From NCBI RefSeq assembly GCF_024707545.1, contig NZ_CP062229.1, positions 1,302,001 through 1,366,000 on the forward strand: a stretch of 64,000 nt of DNA, read 5' to 3'. This document shows positions 51,321-60,580 of this stretch, in pieces (the first letter of the stretch is position 1; every line of letters begins with the position of its first letter). The position numbers and the translations under genes were made by a program. The DNA comes from Mesorhizobium onobrychidis. GTDB taxonomy: Bacteria; Pseudomonadota; Alphaproteobacteria; Rhizobiales; Rhizobiaceae. Under the pieces are notes generated by a model. That model was not told the origin of the DNA, did not search any database, and saw nothing but the letters and a program-made list of their open reading frames with translations.

Positions 51321-53210
51321 TCAGCCCCCGTCGGTTGCCTTTTCCACCAGCGGCTGTGGAGCGGGTTCCGCGTCCGCCGGCGGCTCGGCACTCCGCTTTT
51401 TGATCCGCTTGCGCCAATTGCGCACAAAGGCAACGATGCGGTCGGCGATTTCGCCGGCACTCAGGAACACCGGCACCCGTGCCACCGGCGCGGTCGGCTC
51501 GAGGGAAAGACCGAGACCAGTAATCTTGCCCTTGTCGTCGACGTCGCGGACGATCAGTTCGATCGGACCAATCAGCACGCGGTCGGCATATTCGGCATGG
51601 CCGCCGAGCCGCTCCGTCACCAGGTCACCGACGGTCAGCTTGCGTTCCTCCTCGGTCAGGCCCGGCGCGTAAGCGGCTTCCAGTTCCGCGGCGGAGCGCG
51701 CCGGATCGACGGCGAAGGCGCCGAAGAAGTCCGCATCCTCGGGATCGACCACGGCGCGGCTGGCGAACAGCTTGTCGAGCAAGGCCGGATAGCGATCCGG
51801 CACGAAGATGTAGACATGGTCGCCGGCGGCGAGCCTGCCCATGTCCTGGAAGCGCATCGAGCGCCCGTCGCGCAGCACCAGCGACGGCCGCGCCCAGCGC
51901 GGAATGCGCTCGCCGCGCGCCACCGGGCTGCCAGGTGCTACGCGATAGGCGAGAAGCTCGTGATGGGCGGAGCCAGGCAATTCGAGTTCGACCTTGTCCA
52001 GCGGACCCAGGCGGGCCGGCACGATCAGGCCGAGGCGGCGCGCCAGCGGTCCGACGGTCCATCCCTGGATGACCAGTGACACCAGCACGACGATGAAGGC
52101 GGTGTTGAAGATGAGGCGGCCGTTCTCAAGGCCGCCAAGCAGGGGCGTGATGGCGAGCAGGATCGACACGGCGCCACGCAGGCCCACCCATGAGACGAAG
52201 GCGACTTCCGGGCGCGGCAGACGGAACGGCATCAGGCAAAGCCAGACGGCGATCGGCCGTGCCACGAATATCAGGAACAGGCCCAGCAGCACCGCCGGCA
52301 GCAGGATCGCCGGAAATTGCGAGGGCGTCGCGAACAGGCCGAGGATCAGGAACATGATGATCTGTGCCAGCCACGACATGCCGTCCTGGAAGCGCTTGAG
52401 GATGGTGACGGCGCGGATGTCGGAATTGCCGGCGATGAGGCCGGCAAGATAGACCGCCAGAAACCCGGAGCCGCCAATGGCGCCGGCAGCGGCGAACACC
52501 ATCAGCGACAGCGTCAGCACGAAGATCGGCAGCAGCCCGTGGTCGAGATTGAGCCGGTCGACAAGGCGCACGATGGCGAGGCCGCCGAAAATGCCGACAA
52601 TGGCGCCAAGCCCCATGTTGAGAAGGAAGCCGAGTACGAGGTCGGTAACCAGCACCCTGGCCTCGGGATTGGCATTAGCGGCGATGATCTCGACCAGGCT
52701 GATGGTCAGAAAGATGGCGATCGGATCATTGGTGCCGGATTCCACCTCGAGCGTCGAACGCACGCGTTCGCGCAAATTGATCTCGCCGGCGCGCAACAGG
52801 AAGAACACGGCTGCCGCGTCGGTCGACGCGACAGCGGCCCCGAGCAGGAAGGATTCCAGCCAGCTGAGATCGAGCAGATAGTGGGCGACGACGCCGAACA
52901 GGCCAGTGGTCAAAAGGACGCCGATAGTCGCCAGCGACAGTGCCGGTCCGGCCGCCTGCCGCAAAGCGTTGAGCGGCGTTCCGAAACCGGAATCGAACAG
53001 GATGACCGCCAGGGCCAGTGAGCCGGCAAAATAAGCCAGCCGCGCATTGTCGAACTGGATGCCGAGGCCGTCGGTTCCCGTGGCCAGGCCAATGCAGAGA
53101 AACAGCAGCAAGAGAGGGGCGCCGAAGCGGAAGGCGATCAGGCTCGAAAACGCGGCGGCAACGACCAGTGCGGCGCCGACCAGTGTCACGAGATAGATCG
53201 CATGCTCCAT
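51321..53210 (-). CDS. Potassium/proton antiporter (CvrA/NhaP2 type)
   Basis: At 629 residues this has a CPA1-type sodium/hydrogen exchanger domain with about 12 helices in the first 410 residues (including [42 protein letters not shown], with the ion-binding Asp). A TrkA-C-like regulatory part and a CorC/HlyC-like tail follow (about 420-590). It exports K+ or cations in exchange for protons and helps osmotic balance. It is unusual among the glycolytic genes it interrupts. Confidence 0.93.
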   Translation of the reverse strand: MEHAIYLVTLVGAALVVAAAFSSLIAFRFGAPLLLLFLCIGLATGTDGLGIQFDNARLAYFAGSLALAVILFDSGFGTPLNALRQAAGPALSLATIGVLLTTGLFGVVAHYLLDLSWLESFLLGAAVASTDAAAVFFLLRAGEINLRERVRSTLEVESGTNDPIAIFLTISLVEIIAANANPEARVLVTDLVLGFLLNMGLGAIVGIFGGLAIVRLVDRLNLDHGLLPIFVLTLSLMVFAAAGAIGGSGFLAVYLAGLIAGNSDIRAVTILKRFQDGMSWLAQIIMFLILGLFATPSQFPAILLPAVLLGLFLIFVARPIAVWLCLMPFRLPRPEVAFVSWVGLRGAVSILLAITPLLGGLENGRLIFNTAFIVVLVSLVIQGWTVGPLARRLGLIVPARLGPLDKVELELPGSAHHELLAYRVAPGSPVARGERIPRWARPSLVLRDGRSMRFQDMGRLAAGDHVYIFVPDRYPALLDKLFASRAVVDPEDADFFGAFAVDPARSAAELEAAYAPGLTEEERKLTVGDLVTERLGGHAEYADRVLIGPIELIVRDVDDKGKITGLGLSLEPTAPVARVPVFLSAGEIADRIVAFVRNWRKRIKKRSAEPPADAEPAPQPLVEKATDGG

Positions 53211-53365
53211 CCGCCAATCGCCCCTCGAATTCGTGTTCCTCTCGCTTTACGAGAGAGTGAGGCGAAGACATGACCGGTGCAAGGCGGGAGGGTGGTTTTT
53301 TGCCCTATGCCGCTGATTATTGAGTGTTTTGGCGCTCAAGGCGCGGTCTTGCCAATCAAACCGTC

Positions 53366-53404
53366 AGAGCGCCGTTTGCGCATCCAAAGGGCGCTGGGCG
53401 CTCT
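53366..53404. repeat. Dispersed GC palindrome, copy 5
   Basis: AGAGCGCC...GGGCGCTCT ends surround TTTGCGCATCCAAAGGG. It is the inverse of the copy 2 core (TTTGGATGCGCAAA). It lies between the antiporter and gap genes. Confidence 0.6.
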
Positions 53405-53462
53405 CATGAAAACGCCCGGACAGAGCCTGGCGTTTTCAAGTCGCAATAACATGGTTCTGCGA

Positions 53463-54473
53463 TCAGGCGATGGTCTTGCCGAACGCGACGGCGGTGTCGG
53501 CCATGCGGTTGGAAAAACCCCATTCATTGTCGTACCAGGACAGCACCGAAACGAAGTTGCCGTCCATGACCTTGGTCTGGTCGAGCGCCATGATCGAGGA
53601 ATGCGGATCGTGGTTGAAGTCGATCGATACGTTCGGGTGATGGGTGACGGCGAGAATGCCCTTCAGCTTGCCGTTGGAGGCGGCGATCACCGCCTCGTTG
53701 ATCTCCTGTACGGTCGTCGGCCGCTTGGCGATGAACTTGAAATCGACGACCGAGACGTTCGGCGTCGGTACGCGGATGGAGATGCCGTCGAGCTTGCCCT
53801 TGAGGTCGGGCAGCACCAGGCCGATCGCCTTGGCCGCGCCGGTCGAGGTCGGGATCTGCGACAGGGCCGCGGCGCGGGCGCGGTAGAGATCCTTATGCAT
53901 GGTGTCCAGCGTCGGCTGGTCGCCGGTGTAGGAGTGGATCGTCGTCATCATGCCCTTCTCGATGCCGACGGCCTCATGCAGCACGGCTGCCAGCGGCGCC
54001 AGGCAGTTGGTGGTGCAGGAGGCGTTCGAGATGACGATGTGGTCCTTGGTCAGCTTGTCATGGTTGATGCCATAAACGACGGTGAGGTCGGCGCCCTCTG
54101 CAGGCGCCGAGACGAGCACGCGCTTGGCGCCGGCGGTCAGATGCGCGGCGGCCTTGTCGCGGGCGGTGAAGATGCCGGTGCATTCGAGCGCGATGTCGAT
54201 GCCGAGTTCCTTCCACGGCAGCTGCGTCGGGTCCTTGATCGCGGTGACCTTGAATTTTTCGGTGCCGACGGTGATCTGGTCACCGTCAACCGTCACTTCA
54301 TGCGGGAAGCGGCCATGCACGCTGTCGAAGCGCAGCAGATGCGCGTTGGTTTCGACCGGGCCGAGGTCGTTGACGGCGACGACGTCGATGTCCTTGCGGC
54401 CGGATTCGTGGATGGCGCGCAGGATGTTGCGGCCGATGCGGCCGAATCCGTTGATGGCAACTCTGACGGTCAT
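53463..54473 (-). CDS. gap: Glyceraldehyde-3-phosphate dehydrogenase, type I
   Basis: The 336-residue NAD-dependent enzyme has the N-terminal [12 protein letters not shown]ossmann motif. The active-site Cys is in [12 protein letters not shown] (Cys153) and a late [12 protein letters not shown]. It acts in glycolysis and gluconeogenesis. It is placed 154 bases after tkt on the same strand. Confidence 0.97.
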   Translation of the reverse strand: MTVRVAINGFGRIGRNILRAIHESGRKDIDVVAVNDLGPVETNAHLLRFDSVHGRFPHEVTVDGDQITVGTEKFKVTAIKDPTQLPWKELGIDIALECTGIFTARDKAAAHLTAGAKRVLVSAPAEGADLTVVYGINHDKLTKDHIVISNASCTTNCLAPLAAVLHEAVGIEKGMMTTIHSYTGDQPTLDTMHKDLYRARAAALSQIPTSTGAAKAIGLVLPDLKGKLDGISIRVPTPNVSVVDFKFIAKRPTTVQEINEAVIAASNGKLKGILAVTHHPNVSIDFNHDPHSSIMALDQTKVMDGNFVSVLSWYDNEWGFSNRMADTAVAFGKTIA

Positions 54474-54627
54474 TATTCTCTCCCTGGGAGTTGGAGGCCG
54501 AAGATCAAGTCCGCAGCTTCATAACGGCGGGCTGTCAAAGAATCCAGCCGTCGATGGGTTGGATTTAAGTCCACCAGACTGAGGCTGCCAGCAAAACCGC
54601 CATGCGCGGTCTCGCGGGTGTCTGGCT

Positions 54628-56619
54628 TTACTCGCCGTGCAGGCGGGCTTCCGCCGCCTTCACCGTCGCTTCCGCGGTGATGCCGAAATGCGGATAGAGC
54701 TGTTCGATCGTGCCAGAGGCGCCGAAGCCGGTCATGCCGATGAAGATGCCGTCGGTGCCGATGAAATGATCCCAGCCCTGGCGGATGCCGGCTTCGATGG
54801 CAATCTTGATCGGTGCGTTGCCGATCGTCTTGTTGCGATAATCGGCGCTCTGCTTGTCGAACAATTCGAAGCACGGCACCGAGACGACGCGGGTCGGATG
54901 GCCGTGCTTCTCCAGTGCCTCGCGCGCAGCCAGCGCGATCTCGACCTCGGAGCCCGAAGCGAAGATCGTCACCGCCGCATCGCCACTGGCGGCGGCCAGC
55001 TCATAGGCGCCCTGGCGGCTGAGGTTTTCCGCAACGAAGTCGTTGCGCACCGCCGGCAGGTTCTGCCGGGTCAGCGCCAGCGTCGAAGGCGTCTTTTCCT
55101 GTTCGATGGCCAGTTGCCAGCATTCGGCGGTCTCGACCGCGTCCGCCGGGCGGAAGACATTGTGGTTCGGAATGGCGCGCAGTGCGGCCAGATGCTCGAC
55201 CGGCTGATGGGTCGGGCCGTCTTCGCCGAGACCGATGGAATCATGGGTCATGACGAAGATCGAGCGGATGCCCATCAGCGAGGCGAGCCGCATCGACGGA
55301 CGGGCGTAGTCGGAAAAGCACATGAAGGTGCCGCCATAGGCGATGATGCCGCCATGCAGCGTCAGTCCGTTGAGCGCGGCCGCCATGCCGTGCTCGCGGA
55401 CGCCGTAGTGAACGTAGCGCTGGCCATAGTCGTCGGCAGTGATGTTCTTGGTCTGGCTGGTCTTGGTGTTGTTGGAGCCGGTCAGGTCGGCTGAGCCGCC
55501 GATGGTCTCCGGCACCGCGCCGTTGATGATTTCGAGCGCCATTTCCGACGATTTGCGGGTGGCGACCTTCGGCTTGTCCGTGCTGAGCTTCTTCTTGTAG
55601 TCGGTGATGACGGCGTCGAAATTCGCCGGCAGCGTGCCACTGATGCGACGCTCGAATTCGCTGCGCAATTGGGCGTCGGCGTTGGCAAGGCGGCCTTCCC
55701 AGTCGGTGCGTGCCTTGACGCCCGTCTTGCCGGCGTCGCGCCAGGCATCGAGAATATCGGCAGGAACCTCGAAGGGCGGATAGTCCCAACCGAAGAACTT
55801 CCTGGCGCCGGCGATTTCATCCACGCCGAGCGGCGAACCGTGTGCCTTGTTGGTGCCGGCCTTGGTCGGCGCGCCGAAGCCGATCGTCGTCTTGCAGGCG
55901 ATCATCGTCGGTTTGTCGGAATGGCGGGCAGCCTCGATGGCATAGGCGATCGCTTCCGGATCCTGGCCGTCGATGTGGCTGGCGTTCCAGCCGGACGCCT
56001 GGAAGCGAGCGACCTGATCGGTGTTGTCGGCCAGCGACACCGGGCCGTCGATCGAGATGTTGTTGTTGTCCCAAAAGACGATCAGCTTGTTCAACTTGAG
56101 ATGTCCGGCAAGTGCGATGGCCTCCTGCGAGACGCCCTCCATCAGGCAGCCGTCACCGGCCAGTACATAGGTGTAATGGCCGACGAGGTCGTTGCCGAAG
56201 GCGGCATTCATGATGCGCTCGCCGAGTGCGAAGCCGACCGAGTTGGCAAGGCCCTGGCCGAGCGGGCCGGTTGTCGTCTCGATGCCGGCGGCATGGCCAT
56301 ATTCGGGATGGCCTGCCGTCCTCGACCCCACTTGGCGAAAATGCTTGATCTGGTCGAGAGTGATGTCCTCGTAGCCGGTCAGATAAAGCAGCGAATAAAG
56401 CAGCATCGAACCGTGGCCGGCCGACAGGATGAAACGGTCGCGATCGGGCCAATGCGGGTTCTTCGCATCGTATTTCAGGAAACGCGTGAACAGCACCGTA
56501 GCGATGTCGGCGCAGCCCATGGGCAGGCCGGGGTGGCCGGACTGGGCCTTCTCGACGGCGTCCATGGAAAGAAAACGGATCGCATTGGCCATCCGGTCAT
56601 GTTGTTCACGCGAGGTCAT
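54628..56619 (-). CDS. tkt: Transketolase
   Basis: The 663-residue thiamine-diphosphate enzyme moves two-carbon units in the pentose phosphate pathway and the Calvin cycle. It has [13 protein letters not shown] at the N-terminus and [13 protein letters not shown] (the ThDP GDG motif). The central Glu region is [16 protein letters not shown] and the C-terminal domain follows. The start is the ATG at 56619, preceded by AGGAAG. It heads a minus-strand cluster with gap, pgk and fba. Confidence 0.97.
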   Translation of the reverse strand: MTSREQHDRMANAIRFLSMDAVEKAQSGHPGLPMGCADIATVLFTRFLKYDAKNPHWPDRDRFILSAGHGSMLLYSLLYLTGYEDITLDQIKHFRQVGSRTAGHPEYGHAAGIETTTGPLGQGLANSVGFALGERIMNAAFGNDLVGHYTYVLAGDGCLMEGVSQEAIALAGHLKLNKLIVFWDNNNISIDGPVSLADNTDQVARFQASGWNASHIDGQDPEAIAYAIEAARHSDKPTMIACKTTIGFGAPTKAGTNKAHGSPLGVDEIAGARKFFGWDYPPFEVPADILDAWRDAGKTGVKARTDWEGRLANADAQLRSEFERRISGTLPANFDAVITDYKKKLSTDKPKVATRKSSEMALEIINGAVPETIGGSADLTGSNNTKTSQTKNITADDYGQRYVHYGVREHGMAAALNGLTLHGGIIAYGGTFMCFSDYARPSMRLASLMGIRSIFVMTHDSIGLGEDGPTHQPVEHLAALRAIPNHNVFRPADAVETAECWQLAIEQEKTPSTLALTRQNLPAVRNDFVAENLSRQGAYELAAASGDAAVTIFASGSEVEIALAAREALEKHGHPTRVVSVPCFELFDKQSADYRNKTIGNAPIKIAIEAGIRQGWDHFIGTDGIFIGMTGFGASGTIEQLYPHFGITAEATVKAAEARLHGE

Positions 56620-56676
56620 GCTTCCTCCAGTGTGGGGGTTTGGGGCCTTGGGAGAGCCCTGGAAAAGGGTGCGCGA

Positions 56677-56704
56677 CACATAGCAGGCGCGGCTTTTTAG
56701 TCAA
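56677..56704 (-). promoter_or_regulatory. tkt: Candidate tkt promoter
   Basis: On the minus strand TTGACT (56704-56699) is followed after 16 bases by TATGTG (56682-56677), in sigma-70-like spacing. The -35 belongs to the first of two tandem repeats that lie just upstream. Confidence 0.5.
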
Positions 56705-56758
56705 CAAACCGGCGCGCTTTTGCCGATCTTGTTAGTCAATAAACCGGCGCTTTTGCCG
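56697..56758. repeat. Tandem near-identical repeats upstream of tkt
   Basis: TTAGTCAACAAACCGGCGCG followed by CTTTTGCCG occupies 56697-56725. TTAGTCAATAAACCGGCGC followed by TTTTGCCG occupies 56732-56758. The two are offset by 35 bases. Each holds a TTGACT when read on the minus strand. It lies in the 305-base gap between the divergent tkt and DUF4164 genes. The rest of the gap (56759-56924) shows no gene. Confidence 0.75.
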
Positions 56759-56924
56759 GTCCTGTGATGGTGCCAGAAGGGCCTTGGGGGCTCTACATTA
56801 GCGTTAGCAGGGGACAGTCGCGAGAGCTTTGTTGACGTTGGCTTCACACGGCGGGTAATGTTTCAGACATAACGCGTTCTGAACGTGGATGATTCGGTGA
56901 TGGGCAGGGCGCAGGACGAAAGCC

Positions 56925-57197
56925 ATGACCGGGGAAACGACACTCAAAGAAGTCATCGCCAGGCTGGGTAAGGCCATCGAGGGGCTGGAAAATGCCGTCG
57001 CGGCCAAGCTCGAGCACGAGCGCGACTATACGGAAGCCGAGGCGGAGGTGCAGCGCATGAACGCCGACCGCTCGCGGCTGGCGCAGGAACTCGACAATTC
57101 CGAAGCGCGCGCCGAACGGCTGGAAGACGCCAACAAGGAAGTGTCGCGTCGGCTGGTGACCGCCATGGAAACCATCCGCGCCGTGTTGGACAGGTAG
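56925..57197 (+). CDS. DUF4164 domain-containing protein
   Basis: The 90-residue protein is a near-continuous coiled coil (LKEVIARLGKAIEGLENAVA, then EAEVQRMNADRSRLAQELDNSEARAERLEDANKEVSRRLVTA) of the DUF4164 family. This gene is the usual neighbour of zapA in Alphaproteobacteria. It may assist ZapA in division, but direct evidence is lacking. It ends 20 bases before zapA. Confidence 0.88.
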   Translation: MTGETTLKEVIARLGKAIEGLENAVAAKLEHERDYTEAEAEVQRMNADRSRLAQELDNSEARAERLEDANKEVSRRLVTAMETIRAVLDR

Positions 57198-57217
57198 GGG
57201 CTGGACAGGTAAGGCCA

Positions 57218-57583
57218 ATGGCACAAGTCACGGTTTCCATCGACGGCAAGCAGTATCGCATGGCTTGCGACGAGGGCCAGGAAGAACATCTGATCGACCT
57301 TGCCGAGCGCTTCGACCGCTATGTCTCGCATCTGAAGGATTCGTTCGGCGAGATCGGCGACCAGCGGTTGACGGTGATGGCCGGCATCATGGTCATGGAC
57401 GAGCTTTCGGAATTGCAAAAACGCGTCAAGGGCATGGAAAGCGAAGTGCTGACGCTGCGCAAGACGCGTGACGACGCGCTGACCAAGGCCGATAAGAACG
57501 ATACCGTGCTGACCCATGCGCTTGGCGCGCTCGCCCAGCGCATGGAAGATCTGGCGACGACGCTGGCGGTGAACAAGGCCTGA
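57218..57583 (+). CDS. zapA: Cell division protein ZapA
   Basis: The 121-residue ZapA starts AQVTVSIDGKQYRMACDEGQ, then EEHLIDLAERFDRYVSHLK. The globular N-terminal domain is followed by a coiled coil (ELQKRVKGMESEVLTLRKTRDDAL). ZapA crosslinks FtsZ protofilaments at the division ring. It follows DUF4164 in one operon and precedes a strongly foldable non-coding stretch. Confidence 0.93.
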   Translation: MAQVTVSIDGKQYRMACDEGQEEHLIDLAERFDRYVSHLKDSFGEIGDQRLTVMAGIMVMDELSELQKRVKGMESEVLTLRKTRDDALTKADKNDTVLTHALGALAQRMEDLATTLAVNKA

Positions 57584-57589
57584 GCCAGC

Positions 57590-57740
57590 GCAGCGGAAAT
57601 TCCTGCTGCCTTTGCCGAGAAGCAATGAAAATATTTTCGCAGCCGGCCTTGATGCCGGCGCAACAGGCGTTTGAAGGATGACGCCGGAGTGGTAGAAAGG
57701 CAAAAGCAGCGCCGGTCAATGCCGGCTGCAATCTGCACTC
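57590..57740 (+). ncRNA. Candidate structured RNA after zapA (possible 6S RNA)
   Basis: This 175-base gap between zapA and the peroxiredoxin gene folds strongly. The main arm pairs GCAGCCGGC at 57639-57647 with GCCGGCTGC at 57721-57729, continuing through TTGA/TCAA and CCGGCGC/GCGCCGG. A competing arm pairs 57605-57616 with 57699-57710. In many Proteobacteria the 6S RNA gene lies directly after zapA, so synteny suggests 6S. I cannot confirm the diagnostic central bubble by eye, and no T-run terminator is present. The exact ends are guesses. Confidence 0.4.
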
Positions 57741-57758
57741 ACAGGGTAGGGACACGTC

Positions 57759-58418
57759 ATGAGCCTCCGTATCAACGATACCGCGCCGGATTTCACGGCC
57801 GAAACCACGCAAGGGACGATCAGCTTCCACGACTGGATCGGTGACGGCTGGGCGGTGCTTTTCAGCCATCCGAAGAATTTCACGCCGGTCTGCACGACCG
57901 AACTCGGCACGATGGCCGGCCTGGAAGGCGAGTTCAAGAAGCGCAACGTCAAGATCATCGGCATTTCCGTCGACCCGGTCGAAAGCCATGGCAAATGGCA
58001 GGATGATATCAAGAAGGCGACCGGCCAATCGGTGAACTATCCGCTGATCGGCGACAAGGATCTCAAGGTCGCCAAGCTTTACGAGATGCTGCCGGCGGGT
58101 GCCGGCGAAACCTCGGAAGGGCGCACGCCCGCAGACAACGCGACGGTGCGTTCGGTCTACGTCATCGGCCCCGACAAGAAGATCAAGCTGGTTCTCACCT
58201 ATCCGATGACCACCGGCCGCAACTTCGATGAGATCCTGCGCGCGATCGATTCCATACAGTTGACCGCCAAGCACCAGGTGGCGACGCCGGCGAACTGGAA
58301 GCAGGGCGAAGACGTCATCATCACCGCCGCTGTTTCCAATGAGGACGCGATCAAGCGTTTCGGCGCCTACGAGACGATCCTGCCGTATCTCCGGAAGACC
58401 AAGCAGCCCTCCGCCTGA
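57759..58418 (+). CDS. Peroxiredoxin, 1-Cys (Prx6 type)
   Basis: The 219-residue thiol peroxidase carries the peroxidatic Cys in FTPVCTTELG (Cys45) and the Prx6-type C-terminal dimer region (YPMTTGRNFDEILRAIDSIQLT, then WKQGEDVIITAAVS). No resolving Cys is evident, which fits the 1-Cys class. It removes hydrogen peroxide and organic peroxides. It takes the position after zapA where a 5-formyltetrahydrofolate cyclo-ligase gene often sits in other Proteobacteria. Confidence 0.95.
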   Translation: MSLRINDTAPDFTAETTQGTISFHDWIGDGWAVLFSHPKNFTPVCTTELGTMAGLEGEFKKRNVKIIGISVDPVESHGKWQDDIKKATGQSVNYPLIGDKDLKVAKLYEMLPAGAGETSEGRTPADNATVRSVYVIGPDKKIKLVLTYPMTTGRNFDEILRAIDSIQLTAKHQVATPANWKQGEDVIITAAVSNEDAIKRFGAYETILPYLRKTKQPSA

Positions 58419-58519
58419 GCGGCCAGGGCGGCACGGAAGGATTTTCGGCCTTTTTGCTTCGGCGAAGCATGGGGTGCTTGACGGCGTGGCGCTGGCGAAT
58501 GACCATGCTCTTCTTTTAC

Positions 58520-58547
58520 CCCGGCAGGGAAAACCATTCCTGCCGGG
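58520..58547 (+). promoter_or_regulatory. GC hairpin before the MBL hydrolase start
   Basis: CCCGGCAGG and CCTGCCGGG form a perfect 9-base stem around GAAAACCATT. There is no T-run after it, so a terminator role is weak. It ends 6 bases before the first candidate TTG start and may mask or shape initiation. Confidence 0.4.
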
Positions 58548-58553
58548 TGGGAG

Positions 58554-59441
58554 TTGAGGGAGCCGGGATTGGACGCGACATCGGCCAAGCTGCAGGTGGC
58601 AGGCTTTTACGACAAGCCGAGCGGGTCCATCCAGTATGTCGTTGCCGACCCGCAGACGCGACGATGCGCAATCATCGATCCGGTCCTAGATTTCGACGAG
58701 AAGTCCGGCGCCACTGCGACGAAAAATGCCGACGCCCTGCTCGATTTCATCAGGGAAAACGGGCTGGAGGTCGAGTGGATCCTCGATACGCACCCGCATG
58801 CCGACCATTTCTCGGCAGCACACTATCTCGGCACGAAGACAGGAGCGCCCACCGCGATCGGCGAGAAGGTGGTCGGCGTCCAGAAATTGTGGAAGGCGAT
58901 CTACAACTGGCCGGATTTCCCTGCCGACGGCTCGCAATGGGACAAGCTATTCGCGGCCGGCGAGGTCTTTTCGGTTGGCAACATTCCAGCAAGAGTGCTT
59001 TTTTCGCCAGGCCACACGCTGGCCTCGATCACCTATGTGATCGGTGACGCCGCCTTCATCCATGATACGCTGTTCATGCCGGACAGCGGCACGGCGAGAG
59101 CGGATTTTCCCGGCGGCAGTGCCGCGCGGCTCTGGCGCTCGATCCAGGATATCCTCGCGCTGCCGGACGAGACACGTCTGTTCGTCGGTCATGACTACCA
59201 GACGGAAGGGCGCGAACCCCTGTGGGAGAGCACGGTCGCGGAACAGAAATCCAAGAACGCCCATGTTGCCGCCTGCAGGACAGAGGCCGATTTCGTGGCG
59301 TTGCGCGAGGCACGTGACAGAACGCTGCCGATGCCGAGGCTGATCCTGCACGCGCTGCAGGTCAACATGAATGGCGGGCGCCTGCCGGAACCGGAAGCCA
59401 ACGGCCGCCGCTATCTGAAGTTTCCGCTCGATTGCCTTTGA
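58554..59441 (+). CDS. MBL-fold metallo-hydrolase (Blh/persulfide dioxygenase-like)
   Basis: The 295-residue protein has the metallo-beta-lactamase motif DTHPHADHFSAAHYL, then FSPGHTLASITYVIG and FVGHDY, giving the metal ligands. It is close to ETHE1/Blh-type sulfur dioxygenases and hydrolases (ADPQTRRCAIIDPVLDFDEKSG near the start). No ATG is near the N-terminus; TTG at 58554 or 58569 are the candidate starts, the latter preceded by AGGGAG. It may work with the upstream peroxiredoxin in sulfur or redox stress, by inference. Confidence 0.88.
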   Translation: MREPGLDATSAKLQVAGFYDKPSGSIQYVVADPQTRRCAIIDPVLDFDEKSGATATKNADALLDFIRENGLEVEWILDTHPHADHFSAAHYLGTKTGAPTAIGEKVVGVQKLWKAIYNWPDFPADGSQWDKLFAAGEVFSVGNIPARVLFSPGHTLASITYVIGDAAFIHDTLFMPDSGTARADFPGGSAARLWRSIQDILALPDETRLFVGHDYQTEGREPLWESTVAEQKSKNAHVAACRTEADFVALREARDRTLPMPRLILHALQVNMNGGRLPEPEANGRRYLKFPLDCL

Positions 59442-59479
59442 TGAGAGGGGTCGCTGGCACTACAACTCTATTGCAAACT

Positions 59480-59657
59480 CGGCGCCGCCCCTCATCGCCC
59501 TGCCGGGCACTTCTCCCCGTATAGTGACGGGGAGAAGGATGCTTTCGCTGACGATTTAGCCAATTTTCGACGTTGCAAGAGTGCCGGCGGTGCGATCTGC
59601 CTCTTCTCCCGTCACTATACGGGGAGAAGGTGGCGGGAGCCGGATGAGGAGCGGCGC
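59480..59657. repeat. Long inverted repeat element (CTTCTCCCCGTATAGTGACG type)
   Basis: Left arm 59510-59537 and right arm 59603-59629 match as an inverted pair apart from one missing base. Outer parts GCGCCGC...CCTCAT and ATGAGGAGCGGCGC also pair. It fills most of the 236-base gap between convergent genes (MBL hydrolase and the DUF1579-like gene). It is a sister of the element at 43051. Confidence 0.8.
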
Positions 59658-59677
59658 AGACGCCAGCTAGTCTAGCT

Positions 59678-60193
59678 TCACGGTTTTGTTCGACGGGCTA
59701 AATGTTCATACGTGATTTGCCAAGGGTCGCTCTCGGAAGATCTTTCCTCGCCGATCCAATGGAAGCTGTTGGCAGTGATCTCAGTGAAACGCCATCGAGT
59801 TTTCAGACCGCGCGAGTCAGTGCCGAGCTGGACAATGTCCTTACCCTCGGCCCGCCCGATCTGGCGCGAGTGATCTCGGTTGAGCGGGTCGTTCCATATG
59901 ATCTGCCAGCCATCGATCCCAGGATCGAAGATGCGCAAAGTCGTGCCATACATCGTGGACGGCGCAGGGCGCTTGGGCCGGATCCAAACGTCCTGAATCG
60001 CGCGGCCTTCGAGCACCCAGCCGAAATGGCATTCTCCATTCCACTTCTGGATTGTGCCGTCGTCGAGGTAGTGGACCGTGTCCATTTCCCAGCTTCCAAT
60101 TAGCCATCCATAAAGGTCCATGTCTTTCGCTCGGTCGGCTGGGGGACCTTCGGATCCGAGAGCGGTGAGAAACGAAGAAATCGTCATCGTCAT
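59678..60193 (-). CDS. Conserved hypothetical protein, DUF1579-like
   Basis: The 171-residue protein (LYGWLIGSWEMDTVHYLDDGTIQKWNGECHFGWVLEGRAIQDVWI, then GTTLRIFDPGIDGWQIIWND) has the beta-barrel-like pattern of DUF1579 proteins, which may bind small ligands. The function is unknown. I use the ATG at 60193, preceded by AAAGG. A TTG six codons upstream is the alternative. Confidence 0.72.
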   Translation of the reverse strand: MTMTISSFLTALGSEGPPADRAKDMDLYGWLIGSWEMDTVHYLDDGTIQKWNGECHFGWVLEGRAIQDVWIRPKRPAPSTMYGTTLRIFDPGIDGWQIIWNDPLNRDHSRQIGRAEGKDIVQLGTDSRGLKTRWRFTEITANSFHWIGEERSSESDPWQITYEHLARRTKP

Positions 60194-60373
60194 ACTGCCT
60201 TTGGTTTCCAAACAGGCGAGCTCAACTGCCCAGCGCAGCCGCGGCGCTCATTGTCGCGGCCGCCTGCGGCAAGCGCCGCCTTGTGGAATTTCGCGACGGA
60301 AGCCCGTGTCGGCGCCGGAACATTGCCGCCACAATTTGCAGCGTTGCGGTTTCCAGGGCTTGGGGAAAATTGC
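60194..60373. other. Gap upstream of DUF1579-like gene
   Basis: First part of the 387-base gap between the DUF1579-like gene and rpoH. I see no gene. It should hold the promoter for the minus-strand gene. Confidence 0.3.
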
Positions 60374-60557
60374 TATAATGCCGCCATGAGCCGGCCAGGC
60401 TGATCACACCGATGATTGAGCGGTTTATGGCGACGGATCGGGCGTTCGCGAAGGCGCGGCGGAACCGGCAACCCTAGCTGGAATATGGCACCAAGCGACA
60501 GTTCTTCCGGCAGTCCGAGGACCCATAAAAAGGCGGCGCCAGTTGCCTGACGCCGCC
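60374..60557 (+). ncRNA. Candidate small RNA between DUF1579-like gene and rpoH
   Basis: A perfect TATAAT (60374-60379) is followed, about 150 bases later, by the stem GGCGGCG/CGCCGCC at 60532-60557 with GTTATTTGTTT after it. This would give a roughly 170-base transcript on the plus strand with no convincing protein. The -35 is weak (TTTCCA), and the hairpin also serves rpoH on the other strand. Treat as a hypothesis. Confidence 0.3.
60527..60557 (-). terminator. rpoH: Terminator of rpoH
   Basis: On the minus strand a 7-base stem (GGCGGCG and CGCCGCC) with a 12-base loop is followed by TTTTT. It lies 24 bases after the rpoH stop. On the plus strand it could end the candidate small RNA. Confidence 0.75.
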
Positions 60558-60580
60558 GTTATTTGTTTCCGTCGGAAGCT

